Shown: positions 12,501-27,500 of the stretch, one piece after another | How positions within the stretch are numbered: position 1 is the stretch's first letter | How the letters are laid out: each line of letters starts with the position of its first letter | From: Tubiluchus corallicola | Lineage: Eukaryota; Priapulida; Priapulimorpha; Priapulimorphida; Tubiluchidae | Length of the DNA stretch: 64,000 bases | Direction of reading: 5' to 3' | NCBI GenBank assembly: GCA_030141605.1 | Contig: JAQGDQ010000148.1 | Coordinates: forward strand, 432,639 to 496,638 | The notes under the pieces: model-generated | Told to the model about the DNA's origin: nothing | What the model saw: only the letters and a program-made list of their open reading frames with translations | The model's database searches: none | Program-made: the position numbers and the translations under genes

Positions 12501-15500
12501 TTCCTTAAAGTAATTTTGAAATTCAAAGTGAATTTCAATATAAAATTATTCTCAATTAACCTCACAGAATTTTTATGTCTTAAGCTTGTTTTGTGTCATA
12601 CCATATATGGCGATAAAATTTTGGTAAATTAAGCGTTTTATTCTTGATTTGGAGACTAGTTTCATTTACCATTAGTCGTATATACCTTAATGATATGATA
12701 GATATAATGATATCAATAATGGTTATTGATAAAATGATATAATGATATAATTAATGTTTGCCAATGAAAAAGAATTTTAACAAATTTTGTTAATGTTTGT
12801 TAATCATGCACTGTTTATTTCCTTGCACACTTGGTGAATTTAATAATATTAATGTGTTATTGGAGTATCAAACACACTACATTAAAAAACTGTTTTCTAT
12901 TATTTACACCTTTGTTAATCTGGCTATGTTAATTTGACTTTATGTTATGTTGCGTTACGTTACATATCTTTACGTTACATTACATTGTGATGTGTTACAG
13001 TTATGCAGAGCTTTGGAGAAGACTTACTGTGTGAGTGCAATCAGTGAGGAGGACTTTAAAAACTTACTGGTCAACCTAAGTCAGATACGTGCACTGCTTG
13101 AAGTACAGATGGGACAGGAAGAAGAAGTTGTGCTCAGAGACGCCCTGTGGTACATTTTGATTTGTCTCTTTTACTAATCATTTCATATTAAGTTGTTTCA
13201 TCTGAATTATCTATTTCTTGAATTTATAAAGCTTTTTTCTAGGAAACACTGTATTTATGTGTCATATATTCAAATAATCTTGAAGGTCCAGTTAAGCCAA
13301 CCTTTTAATATTTTAGAATATAGTTAAAACAATGCAGAGCATGCATCTTGTTTTAATATGCATGTCATACAAATAAATAAGCTGCTTAGGTTAAAATTTA
13401 TTTTATGTTCTTACATAAAATGAAGTATAATTTTACATTGGCATTTTGGATTTTTGTGTCTGCAGCTCACGGAATGCCAAACTGCAAAACTTCTTTATAT
13501 ATTTCTATTAGACTAAAATAGAAACATTACGTTTACCAGCTTGACCTTATCTGTGCAAAATCATGATTTGTAGTTATTAAAATTATCAATCACAACAATC
13601 TTCAGACTTAATCACAGAAATTGCACCAATATCAATACTGATAGACAGAGAATATAACCTACCATGCCGCAAACAGTTGTTTTTGCTTTTCTTGTCCTAA
13701 TGTGAATGTCCTTTTAAAGGATGATATAATGGAGAGAAGTGTTAGATGGTATTATTCCATTCGACTTTGTTTCATTTTGTTCAACTTGAATTTTGAATGA
13801 AATGGGACCTAACTGTTCTAATAAATGAACTAAAGAAAGAAATAAACCCTAACTTTGTTAAAGAAATAACCTGTCAATTTTACTACCTGCAGCCCAACAT
13901 ACATGGTTTTTAGTGTTCCCATAGAAAGAAATTTTTATTTTTTGGTCTTGCACAGCAAAATGACTTTTTTATTTATATGTATTGATAAGCCATTTCAACA
14001 TAAATTACATATTTCATGGGATTTGAAAAGATGTGTCAGTGTGTTTTTACTAATTATGGTACGTGAGGGATGCAGATTTACATGGAACTTATTATATTCT
14101 ATTTTGAAATCAGCACATAGCAAAATGATTGACATTTATTCCAGGGATTTGATGAACAACAAAATCTTCTTTCAACATCCAGACTTGATGCGAGCACTTT
14201 GCGTGCATGAGAATGTCATGAAGGTGATGATCAACACTCTGGGCAAATCTCAAGTACAGCAGTCTAGCACCGGAGAGATGGGAGAGGGTAGTGAAGAAGA
14301 GAGTGAAGCTACAGCACAGGTAAGACAGGTGAAATGTCTAGTGAATTAAGTTCATGTTGGGCTAGCTCCACATACAGATAAGCTTTAGTATGACGTAATA
14401 GTTTGAACTTTGTTTACCTCTGTGCACCACAAAATATTTGAACAGTAATACTAAGGTTTTGATTAAGGTTTTGCTTTTAATACCTGCAAGCTTTTATAAT
14501 GTTTTTATTGAAAAGTGTTCTTCCATTGAAATTTGCTAGTTTTCACTTGCCATTTAGAAGTAGTGAATATACTTGTAGGAGTGAGTAAACGCTGTAGTGA
14601 TCATTTTTCCTGCACAAACTATCAGTCCAGGTTATACTTGTACAGATTGGTGAAAGTTTCGTCTGTTAGGTCTCTGAAGATTTTAATTAATTTGGATGAT
14701 CTCTGAATATGTGCCTTGATTTTAACAGGATTGTTCAGAGATGGTTACATCCTGCTGTCGATTCCTATGCTATTTCTGCAGGTCCAGTGCCTCTAATCAG
14801 AGAGCTATGTTTGAACATTTGGGTTACCTCCTGGATAACAGTACCATGCTTGTTGGTTTGTATTCTACAATTGATAGTTGAAGGTTGTTTATTAAAAAGA
14901 ATTTTTATTTACTTGCTATTGTAGTTGGTGTAATTATTTGATTTGGATTTTGAGGAAGACCAGATATTATCAGTTTTGTCAGTTTAAAGTAATACAAGTT
15001 GCTAATAGCTTAATTTGTGTTTTTGTAGGTGGCATGACAGTGGTGTAAATATTAAGCTGATTTTATTGAATCTTATTGAATGTAAAAAATTCACTTTGTC
15101 TAGAGTACTAGGTGACTTGATTGCAGTGATTAATTGTACATTTTCATTATAATATAGCAATTTGCTTTACTGTATGCTTGGTCATGTGTATATACTTTTT
15201 TAATTATATGTTTTATTATGTGTTAATTTGTTTGTTTGTGCGCTATTTCTTTTGTTTATATTTTACTATGGTTATTTTTAGCACGTCCTTCTCTGAGAGG
15301 AGCAGCTCCGCTGGACGTTGCCTACTCCTCTCTGATGGATAACAACGAGTTGGCACTAGCACTACGTGAAGCTCACCTTGAAAAAGTATGTGAAATTACT
15401 TACATTTTATCTTTGTTTTTTCTTTTGTATTGCGTTACAAAATTGTGGTTGCTGAATATGCTTCTGTTAGCGTTACATTGTCTAAATTGCAGTTATCAAT

Positions 15501-18500
15501 TATTGCACTAGGTGGCAGTGTACATGTCCCGCTGTGGACTGCAGAGTAACACCGAACTTGTCGCCAAGGGTTACCCAGACATTGGCTGGGATCCAGTGGA
15601 AGGAGAAAGATTTTTGGATTTCTTACGTTTCTGTGTATGGGTTAACGGTGAGTGGTTTTTGCACTTCCAAAGGTTTTAAAAGAAAATAGTCATAAATAAT
15701 TAACGCACAACAAACAGTTATGTTTTGGCCTGCTTGACTTTATAAATTACATTGCTGTGTTTAACAGTTGAATAATGTGTACATTGGCAGCATGAGCAAA
15801 GGCAATGTAGGTTTTTTAAAGACATTTAATTTTGTTTCAATTTCTGACACAGAAACATACTGACTTTAGTTGCTTAATCCAAACTATCTATGATTTTAAA
15901 AACCCTAAACTTTTTCTGGAAACTAAATTGCACTTTCTTCATTTGTAGTTGAACTGATAAGAACTGTTTTGTAATACAGTTTTGAGTTGTTCCATATTAC
16001 AAAAATTACAGAAAATAATAAGATCATTGCATTTCAAAAGCATTTATACAGAGATCTACTCGCTATCAAGTGACCGAAAAATTTCAAACAAGAACTGTAT
16101 ACTTTAACATATTATAGCATATTATTAACACATTAAGCATTTTGTTGTTAAGTTGTACGGCATTTACACAAAAACCTGCTTAATGCAAGGTTTTATAGGC
16201 ATTGCATGCAGGCAGTTGTTGATTATGCATTTGTAGGAAAGAGTTAGTTTTTGCCAGCTGCCACATGTCCAGATTAAGTGAATAAGTAAATTCAGCAAAT
16301 AATAATTTTGAAAGAAGACTTTAGAAGTTTGTAATATTTACTTAGTAGTGTATGTCATTGCTGTCATCTTCATAACAGTTATACTGTGTTCTACCAATCT
16401 ATACACATGTATTACTCCATGGTGTCTGGCGTTATTGCTGTAATTTTGCTATGTTTTTACAATTTAATATTCTTACGTTTAAACACATTACATTACAACT
16501 TACTCTGTCTATCACGCTACGGTGTAACAGTGTAATGGATAATGTGTTTGCATCAATCTGGTATTTATAGCCAGGGATAAAGGTTTCATACTAGGCTTGT
16601 GTGTTATCTGTTAAACTTAAAATTGACATTTATTTCTGAACTGTAGGTGAATGTGTAGAGGAAAATGCTAACCTTGTCATTCGTTTGCTGATCAGACGCC
16701 CCGAGTGTCTTGGACCTGCACTTCGTGGCGAGGGTGGGGGTCTTTTGAAGGCTATGAAAGACGGGTGTGACATGTCACGAGAGATTGCCAGGCAGAATGC
16801 GCAAGCGTAAGTGTATTCATCAGTATTCTTATGGGTTTCTTGATTGTACTGGCAGTATGTCAGTTCCTATAGAATGTGCAAGCATTTATAACACATGTAA
16901 AATTTTTACACCGTTTTCTCCTCAGAGAAACACCACCAGAAGATGATGAAGATTATATTGACATGGGCAGTGCCATACTGACATTTTATGCAGCCTTAGT
17001 AGATTTATTGGGTCGTTGTGCACCAGATTCTACTACAATCACACAGGTAAAATCCTCATCTCATTTTTACAAATGTGCTTTTTACTGTGATCATCGATGT
17101 ACTCAGATATGCTAAACATTTTTTACGAGCGCTTGAATATAGTTATTTAGTCTTATCAGATTAAAACATTGGCTTTGTATTGTTGTTAATTCTTAATTTA
17201 GTTAGCACACCACAAACAGTTGAGGATATGAGTGTATTGTTTATGTTGAATCCTTTGGGTGTTGAACATCTACAATTATGTAGATTATAAAAAACCCCAG
17301 AAGTGTAAAATAAAGTCTAATTAGTTCAGATTTACAAAAGTCTTTTATTGATTTCTTTTAGAAAAAGTTGATATCATTTTCAAAGTTAATAAAATATGGT
17401 TTTAAAGTGTTTTAGATCTAAGTAAGGCACTAATGTTTTTTTTGTTAAAGTGGATTGAGAAAAATAAGTTAGAGCTCACACATGGTCTAGTACTGCAAAG
17501 TTTATTTCAGTGGTAGTATGGACAGTATTTTAAGCTTTGACTCATGCTGTTACCTATCATACAACTTTTAAACTAAAGTTTTCCTTATTATTTTTGACAG
17601 GGAAAAAGTGATTCTATTAGAGCTCGTGCTATTCTACGAAGTTTAATTTCAATGGAGGACTTGGAAGGTGTTTTGAGTCTTCGGTTTATGCTACCACCTG
17701 TTGTGCAACCAACACAACCAGCTGATGGTAGGACCTTATGAAAATTCTCTAGGGATAAAGAACGTAAAAAAAAGATAAAGAGTTAAAAGTCTATAAATAC
17801 TTTCATATTACTGATAGTCTTTATATTCCTGAGTTTCTGCTTTAGTTTACGTTTCTTTACCAAGTCTTTTTTAGTTCTAAAGTTTTTCATTTTGAAATTT
17901 GAATTTGGGAATGTAAACTGTTCACTATGATGTTATTACTCACACTACTGCAATTTTATTTATCCAGTACAGCACAGTTTGAGCTGGTGTGCAGCATTTA
18001 ACGAAGGGCTTCTTATTTTACTGGTTATAGCAGAACCAGTATCTATAAACTCATTATCAAAGATTAATCTAGAAGGATACTGGATTTGCACACTGTGTTA
18101 GTAGGCTGCACATGTATTGCATCTCAGCTACCGTACAGCTGTAAGTAGCACAGTAAATAAAACTACCTAGAAGTAGTTTTCAAGAATACAGCAATCATCC
18201 ATGCATTTACTAAGCAGACCCTGTGCTGCTTAACTTCGTAGTCAATCTCACGTTGTGACCATCGACTATTGCAATCGCTCAAAATTGTGATTTGATAATT
18301 TTATTAATCAAGTGGTACTTTTTCATTGATTCAGTAATGCATTTGTTACTGTTATCGCATTTGACTGTGTTTTAATGTTAAGCTGAGATAAAGCCCGAGG
18401 AAAGAGACAGTAAAATATTAATGAAGGATAACTCGCAAAAATCTTGGTAGCAAAAGTAACGGTTACTATCCACCAATTATTTTTATTAAAGTTTTATTGA

Positions 18501-21500
18501 ATAGGTTTATAAAAAATTACTTATTTTCTATTTAAGCTCTGTTAATTAGTAACAGTTAAGTCAGCTCAAAAATGTTTCAACTTTATTACTTTACCTTACA
18601 ATAGTTTAAAAGATTTCATACCAATTATATTACAATGCAAACATTTGAATCTTGCTTCTTGTGAATTATTGATTTTCGTAATTGTGACATTAGTATTAGT
18701 TGACACCAGCCTACATTAGAATAATTTCATAAGTTTTAATTCCTCACTGTAGTATATAGACATTGTCTTTTGGTGTTTAATGTTTTGTATGCTCTAGTGC
18801 TTTGTTTTACAGGTGATGATGGTATCAAAGGCGTTGGGTTGCCACCAGGATTGCTGCCTGTTCACAAGCAAGCTATCCTTCTGTTTCTGGATAGAGTTTA
18901 CGGTGTGCCTGACCAGGAGACGTTCTTCAGACTTCTAGAAGATGGACTCCTGCCTGATATGCGAGCAGCTTGCATTCTTGACTGTGTAAGTTGATCTGTT
19001 AATAAAATTTGAAGTGAATTTTATTAAACTTTAAATGGATTGCCTGAGAAAATTTATTTGAAAAATTGTTTAAAAACATTTACACATAGGTTTTATACAA
19101 ATTGCGCCATTCAACAAGCAGCTTGATAATAGTGTTATGTAAAGCTTGAGGTTTACAGCTGTTGTTTACTGCTTGAGGTGTTGTTTATAATAAATAAGTA
19201 AATCTCTCTTCATGGGTCTAATAAAGATAGTGGCTATGGCCATTTCTATTTTGCAATTTTACAGCTTGGTAATGTAGAAATGGTGAAATCATTTTTGAAT
19301 CCAGTTGAAAAACTGTGTTGAATCTTGTGGCATAGTTTGCTAAATAGCAGGCAGTGTATTTTTGTCTTTTTCAGAGTAAAAACTAAAAATTAATTAAGCA
19401 ACTAAAATAATCACCTGTGGAAACTAATGAAACAAAAAGTCAAACTTAATGGTGCTGTTTAATCAGCAGAATGTGTCAGTGGGTCTAAAGAAAGATTCAC
19501 TCATTTTTGCACCTCACAATTAATGTCTTTTATGGCTTTCCCGCCTGCGAGAATTATTAGCTTTATTAGCTCAGTAGAAGAGTTACCAAGTTTTTCAGTC
19601 TTGAAGTTTCTCTAACCCTTTCTGATTACTTTCTTCAAGATAGCCAGAAAAGTCTAAATCTTTTTAATCTGTTGGCTGGTGATGAATCTATTTATTTATA
19701 TTCTATTTTGCCTGCCACAATTTAATAATTATTAATTTACGCTTTCTTAATTTTGATCTCACTAATGAATATTCTTGTTTGTTTTTTAGCCTGGTGCTAA
19801 TGATAGTGATCTGGCATTAGCTCTCAATCGCTATCTTTGTAACAGTGTGCTGCCTTTGCTCACTCATTATGCTAAGTTTTTCTCTAATGCTGAACATTAC
19901 TCGGAGTTACTCGAAGCGACTCTGCACACAGCTTACCGAATTTCTAAATGTTCAACACTCACTAAAGTGCAGCGGGAAGTCCTATCCGAGTTTCTTATAT
20001 CATTCACTAGGTATTTGCTTTGTTATTTTTATGGGAGTATTTTAGATTGTCTTCTGATTTATTTCTTGCATAACTTTATTTCCATTGAAATTTACTGTCA
20101 CAGAGAAGAATAAGATTTTGCTGACTGTGATAAGTGAATAAGAACACAAATGAATAGACAAAGACATAGACAATTTGTTGTTGTTATGTATTTAAGTGTT
20201 GCCTTAATTCTTCAGACATTCTTTATTATGCTAAAGCTAGCTAATTACTTGTAGTAGCACTAGTTAAATTGTAGTAGTATCTGTAGTTAAATTAAAGCTA
20301 AAATTGTACTTACGTGCAGTGTTTTTTTGCTTTAATGTAAACGATATGGAAATTTATTTCAGGGAGCTGCGTCCTGTTATGATGCTACCTTTATTGCAAA
20401 AGCTTACATATGATGTTCCGTCTCTGCATGAGTACACGCATGTATCACTGAATATTCTCAACCTGCACTATGAACGGTGCGGACCATATTACGGTGCTGC
20501 TACAGGATACGGCACGGCTAGTGAGGGAGAGAAACGTCTCACAATGATGCTGTTTTCAGGAATTTTTGAGTCCCTCGCTAACAGGGTAAGTTGTTTTTCA
20601 GTTCGTTCCAATAATACAGAAATTTTGAGTTATCATGTTGTATTTCATTAATAAGCCTTTTCACAGTTCCAGCGATTGTTGATGATCGTGGAAATGTCAA
20701 AAGTTAAATGTACCAGACAACGCATTTATGTTCACTTAACAACGTTTCGCAGCCAAAGCTATTGTAATAGTAATGGTTTTAACAGTTAGCTAAAACCTTA
20801 CCTAGTTCATTTTTTCTTGTTTCCAAGCAAGATCCATCTAGTAAGTCACTCTACGTACAGACTAATGCATAATTAAGTAAAATCCATGTAAAACAACTGA
20901 AGGTACTAAACTAATGCTTTGTGTTACCCACATGTCACTTGACAATTGTAGTTAACATGTGTGTTGCTGTGGTACACTTAACCTTTGACCTACAGCAACT
21001 GCGCATTCGTACAACAAAACTGTGAAAAGGCTTAGTACAACAAGAATAATGATTCAAGCCATTTATGTTGTTAGTCATCTAGTCATCAGTAACTTGTTAA
21101 GACAAAAAACTGCAGTACATGTAGTAACATCTGCAGTATAATTGTGACAGTAACCATAACAAAAATAAATTATAACAACAATGCAACAATGACAAGAAGA
21201 ACACTGTAATGACAACAGCAGCACCAGTAACAACAACAACAACCATGGCAGTAGTCGCCTCGTTAACAATAAAGCAGGAGCAACAAACAATGTCATGTCT
21301 GATACTTTTATAACAGTAAAAATCAGAGGTCTTGTCAAACAGAGGTCTGAGCCAGTTTATAAATTGTTAACAAATTTTGAAGCCGAAACATGTTTTTGTT
21401 ATTAAACTTGTGAAATATTATTCTCGGGATTTACTTCCAGTTTACCAGCCATCTCGAAATTCCTTTAGTACATAATTTTGAGGTGCATACGTACCCTACT

Positions 21501-24500
21501 CATGCTAGTTTCAAAATACATTATTACAGAATGCCAAAATTCTTTGAACAAGCTTTAGAGTTAAATATATACAATTCCGAAACATATTAATAGGCTTCCT
21601 GATTATATGGAAACAAAATTCTACGCTACTAGGAACTGTTGTCTAAGGAGCGTCATTAATAAACTGAAAAAAATATTTCCTCTTAAGTTATGTAGAGACT
21701 CTTGTATAATTCATCACTGCTGTATCTGTGAGCGTAATTAGCATCTTTGTCCTTTTGAATGTCGATTCACTCAAGTTTTTTTTATTAATTTTATTTTAAT
21801 CTACATTATGTAAGTCATGTCAGAATGTCTTACTTATTGTGAATTTGTATCTAATTCAAACTCTACTCTACTCTACTCTACTCTACCCTACTCTGCTCTG
21901 CTCTGCTTTGCTCTGCTCTGCTCTACTCTACTCTACTCTACTCTACTCTACTCTACTCTACTCTACTCTACTCTACTCTACTGTACTCCTAGTTTTTGTT
22001 AATATTTTGCCTGCATTTCAGTTTTATATAAACAATAAGCTTAGTTTATGGGAAAACAGACTCTACAGAAACAACAACCTAAGGATTTTCGAAATTATCT
22101 GGTTACATTTTAGCACTCGAACTACAAAAACTTTTGGTTCATGCACTTTAACTTTTTGGATATATTACCTTTATATGCAGAACTTCATCAAGCCTAACAG
22201 ACTACATAACTATCTTTGACAAAATTTGACAAGTTTTAGCATAGAAATGTTTAGTTAGCACACTACAGATACTTAAATTCTGCTTCACCAAGCTTTATAA
22301 TTCAAAGAAATTCTGTGTAATTGATGAAGGGCATGGGCAGCTGTAGAGTGAATCTGAATTGAGCACTATGCAAATATGAAATACATTTTTCGTGGAGAAT
22401 ATAAAGTAGCATTTACTAAACCTCTTATGCATTGCTGAGGGAACTCTCATAATTGCGTTGTTGTATTAAGTACTATTCTAGTTGCATTTAGGTTTAAACG
22501 AAAGACTAAACAAATCTACACTTTGATCCTTAGCTTTTTCCTAGTTCTTAATCTTCCAATGTTAGATTAAAAAGATTTCCTAAATTAAGAAAAGGATAAA
22601 ATAAGTCTAGTATAAGTCAAATAAAGCCGACCATAGAATAATCTTATATTACCAATTAAAAGTAATATTAGACTTTCATGCATGCAGTTTATTAACAAAG
22701 CATGTAGTTATCAAAATTTTAGATTTATTTGCAAAATAAAATTTCGCATAGTATGGCACAGATGTATGAAAAAACAAAAATGGCAAAAAAAAGCAAACAA
22801 ACAGTCATTTCAGATAATTATACAGCATAACTCAATGAAAAGAACTAAGTTTTTCAAGTAAATAGTTGTTAAGTAAGTTATATAAACTTTTCTTTTTGAA
22901 AGTGTATTATATAGACTGTAAGAGTTTGAATTATACCCATTGCATTAAAATTTAGATTTCACAGAATTTTAAATGCTAAGATTGTTAAATAGATTGGCTT
23001 GCTTGTGTAAAGTGCTCTGCAATATCAGAAAAATTACCGCGATCGTAATAAACCATTATGAGAGATACAACAAATATGTTTATTTTAATCACTCCATTCC
23101 TTATTTAAGAGATAGAGTAATTAACATGTTTGGTTACTTTGTTTGGAGGATGCTGCTTTTGAAGAAGCAGTAATTAGCCATTGAACATAATTCATTGCTT
23201 TATACTGGATTTAAAATCAACTGAAAATCTGCAGTTATCTTAGTTTTGTCATAACAGTATAATAAAGCTTATATTTGTTTAAACTCTGATGTTTCGTTGG
23301 TTTCTAACTTCCTTTTATTTGGTCTAAGATTTTCCATGTTGTAATTTGAAGAACTGACAGAATTTACTAAAGATATCACAACAAATTTACCTAAGGGTTA
23401 CAACAAGAATATGCAGGTGCAGTTTATCTTTTCATTATTTCAGGCGTACGATCCGGATTTGTTTGCGAAAGCATTGCCGTGTTTAACATCTATTGGTTGT
23501 GCTTTATCGCCAGACTATACGTTGACTCCATGTGATGATATAGAATGGCGCAAGAAACAGTATCTTACTTCCGCTGGAATTTACAAACCAATGCCGTGCG
23601 ACACAAGCAGGTGAAATAAATTACATTTGCATTTATACCATGTAAATTTGATGTAGCCCACACTGTCTGTCAGTGGGTTTAGTAAATTGAGATGTCAGAC
23701 AAATTTAAATTTGTATTAAGAAAGATGAGTGAAAGAAATGTGTCAACTAAACAGGGAAAAGAGTATAGGAGAGAGGTGGGCATAAAAAGGAAAGAAATGG
23801 CGTAAATTTATATGTAATTTTTTGTAGGGTTCAGCTTCCAGTAGAATTGTTTGACTTTGTTACAAGGTTTGCAGAGCAGTACCATGATGCTTGGGCTTCT
23901 AGAAAGGTAAATACAATTTTGATAGCTAATTTTTTAACAGATAAACATTGTGGTGCTTTATGTTAGGTGAACAAGTTATCATGATGATAAGCTAACGATG
24001 CCTGCTGAATGAAGTTTGGATTTAAAATTACTATAGTCCAAAATTTCAACTAGTATCTAATCGCATAATCAGATTTGCTGCTGAAGATTTTTTTTATTTG
24101 TTCAACATTAGAACAAGCATTCAATTTACTGTAGAACTTGTTTTTTGGCTAAATATTTTGAGAGGATCAGTGAAATATTAATTAAGATGAAGTTAAAAAC
24201 TGTGTAAAAAATAAGTCATACAAAAGCCACTGCATCAAAGCAAAACAATGAGAAAAGATGAAAACATGAAGAAGAAAGTATGGGAAAATTTAACGTTATA
24301 CTATAATAGGTAGCTGCGGAAACTTTATTTAGATGAGAATAAAAATCAAAATAATATGAAATGTGTTTGTATAACAAATCCTTTTAATTAATTTGATTGC
24401 TCCTTCTAAACTTTCTCAGCAATCGTTTTAATAGGAAATTTTTTACTTTAGATTGACAGAGGTTGGACGTTTAGTGATAATTATGTCCCAGAACGCAAAC

Positions 24501-27500
24501 TTCATCCGCGGTTGAAACCATTCGACATGCTCACTGATTTTGTAAGTACAAACAAAAAACTTGATAGTTTTAGGCATAACATTGTACTAATTTATAAAAA
24601 CAGAGAATAACTACAAGATTTTTTGGCAAGTAATTTTAAAGTTAACTATTGTCTAGCTAGGTTAAGTTGTTTTTAAGGACACAAATTTGAATCTAAAATT
24701 GCCAACATGTTTTTTTCTGCATTTTAGGACAGAAAGATGTATAAGGAGCCCATTGAAGCTTCCCTAAAAGCTATGATAGCTTATGGTTGGAGTATTAAAA
24801 GCACTGGTGCCAAGGGAGCAGCAGAGGGTACTGGAAAGCGTCGTAGCAGCATGCAGACTAAATCCATTGGCAAAATGGTACTTATCTACTTACTGACATT
24901 GAGTCACTTTAACAACCAATAATCCTATCAGTTTTTAGAATATTTGAATATGTATGGTATTTCATATTGCAGCGTATTCAGAAAAATTTGTTGTGAACTA
25001 ACTTTTATTTTGCATTCTTGACCAATTTTGTACTAAGATACCACAAGCAATTATGAAACTCATCTGTGCTCAAAAAACATTTGCAGCTGTTAGGGTAGTT
25101 CAACTTGCTATCATGCAGCTCTATTGTAATACCTAATTAGCATATACTAATTAAATCTAGCCATAAACTAGCAGCAGTATTCTTTATTTTTCAGTATTGA
25201 CATCTATTGCATGAGAGTAATAATATTTACATTAACAGTGATGCTTTATTTTATAAATCAAGGTCACAGGGACGAAAAGTAATAAATTCACCATTTTGGC
25301 GTTCTTTTTCTTATTTCAAGTTTTGTTACACTGTTGCTTTATTACGATGTAAAGCAAGCAATGGTATTGTTTCACTCCGTGATGCACGGACAATGTGTCT
25401 TGAAAAATTTGCAATGTGTAATTTTGGCGTGATTGTGCTTTCATTACGTGTCGTGGTGAAGTCGTGACATGTATGCACTAGCATTAGTAATAGTGTGGAT
25501 GCCACATTAGTTTTGAGAATACAAGAAACTGATGGGTGATTGAGCTAGTGTTACTTGGAGTCCATAAGATGGTTTGTGTTGTAGGTTATTTACATTTTAT
25601 GGACATCCACAGTTGTGTGCTATTGATATTTTTTCGACCACATGTACTCAAATTTGTTTCAAATTTTAAAACACTATGTTCAAAAAATATTTGCATGTTA
25701 TTCTGTGAGGTCTTGAAAGGAACAAATCTTTTCACAGTTTCAGCGATTGGTGATGATCGCAAAAAGGTCAAAGATTAAGTGCACCAGACAAGACAATGTA
25801 TTTGTGTTCACTTGACAACGCCTCGCAGCTGATGCAGTTGTAATAGTAACAGTTTTAATATGTTTTAACAGCTAGCTAGAACCTTACCTAGTTCATTTTT
25901 TCTTGTTCCCAAGTAAGATCCTGCTGGTAAATCACTCTACACACAGACTAATAGAATTAAGTAAAGTCTATGTAAAACAACTGACACTACTGAACTGAAG
26001 CTGCAGATGGCTTTGCTTTATCCCAAGTCACGTGGCAGTTGTAGTTGAGGCGTGTTGTTATGGTGTAATTCACCTTTGACCTACTGCAACTGCAACTGCA
26101 CGTGCACACAACGAAACTGTGAAAAGGCTTATTCTATAACTTCTTAGAAGGAAAAACTGGGCTACAATATATCCTGTGGCATGCCAGGGTTACATTTTGG
26201 TGATTTGTTTGAAAACCTGTAGAACACATAAGCCATTATTGTTACATCAGTTATTCTTGTCTGCCACATAGCTCTTTATTACGTGAACTCAGGCCTATTA
26301 CTGTCATTAATTGGTAAGCAATTTACATGAAATATGTGTATATTAATAATGTCGCTTTTAATCCAGCTGTGAGTTAAATGAATGTTTTTATGATGTCTTT
26401 TTTGTAACTAACTTGATGAAAGTAAATATTTTTTGTTCAGGATTTTGATGCACTGCATGGATACAGTCCTAAACCTGTGGACATGACAAACTTGAGTTTG
26501 AGTAAAGAAATGCAGGCAATGGCAGAGAGATTAGCTGAGAACGCGCACGACCTGTGGGCTTGCAGAATTATGGATGAGCTTAGAAATAAAGGTATGAATT
26601 ACTGAATTCATTATTAAGTTACTGAATGAAACTATTGAAAGGTAGACTTTTAAAGGCTTAATCTGCAATAGCTCTTGAGCCCATTAAGTTTACAATTATA
26701 TAAGAAACTTACTGTATTTTTATATTTTTGACCACCTGCATAGGAGGAGGAAGTCACCCTCATTTGATACCCTACGATATGATGACAGAAAGAGAGAAAA
26801 GAAAGGAAAGGCTGCGGTCACTTGACATGCTGAAATTTTTGCAATTACAAGGTTATAAAGTTGAGAAGTAAGTACATAAAGAATTTATACGGTAGTGTAT
26901 AACAGTTCTATGCAATTAATGTACAAATATAAAACTTTTGCTAACGTTTTAAATTTTATTTTTACTAGGTTTGATGCATCATTTTTCCATAGAAGTTTTG
27001 ACAAAAATGTTTCTACATTTGCTTTCTGTTTCAATATTTTCGTTATTAACTTGTTCAATCAGTGGGCAGAAATATTTGCATTTTTTTAGAATAATGGACA
27101 ACAAATTACATACAGAATTAGCTGGACAAGATTTGAATGAAGAATCAGCAATTGAAAAACGGTTCGCTTACAGTCTTCTCACCAAACTGCTAGAATACTT
27201 GGAAAGAGCTGCTCAAAATCTTTGCAAGTTGTACAAAGGTCGGTTGTACACTCGTCGTAACAGCTATGTATCTGCGACCGAAGATGTGAAGTTTTTTGGA
27301 AAGGTGAATTAGAAATATCTGAACATTCTCGACATAATTAATAAAAACGTATTTATCTTTCAGGCTGGAACAGCAACAAATGTTCTTGGCAGATATACTA
27401 ATGCAAAATAAAAGAAATGGCATCAACTTCTTTATTGTGTATAATCGCTGTATGATCGCATTGCAGTTGTAGCAGATCATCTTTAGTGCAATTGAGGTTT

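Larger units (their letters stand above)
20586..23443 (+). other. Intron 28 (2,858 bp, the longest)
   Basis: Repeat-rich intron with MITE-like copy A1 (20652-21034), a CAA/CAG-biased stretch (about 21150-21260) and the CTCTA array (21861-21985). The remainder is AT-rich with no exon signature. Confidence 0.8.

Noticed and set aside
13903-14349. 148-codon ORF
   Set aside because: Only 14145-14319 matches RyR; the upstream part is intron that happens to be open and the tail runs past the donor.
21861-21985. CRISPR-like repeat array
   Set aside because: Five-base units without spacers in a eukaryotic intron; a microsatellite.
21817-22219. Two ORFs of Leu/Tyr/Ser/Thr repeats
   Set aside because: Translations of the CTCTA microsatellite; no start context or downstream homology.
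25207-25467. 86-codon ORF in intron 32
   Set aside because: No family resemblance, no phase-compatible splice sites, and RyR exons 32 and 33 join directly in frame.
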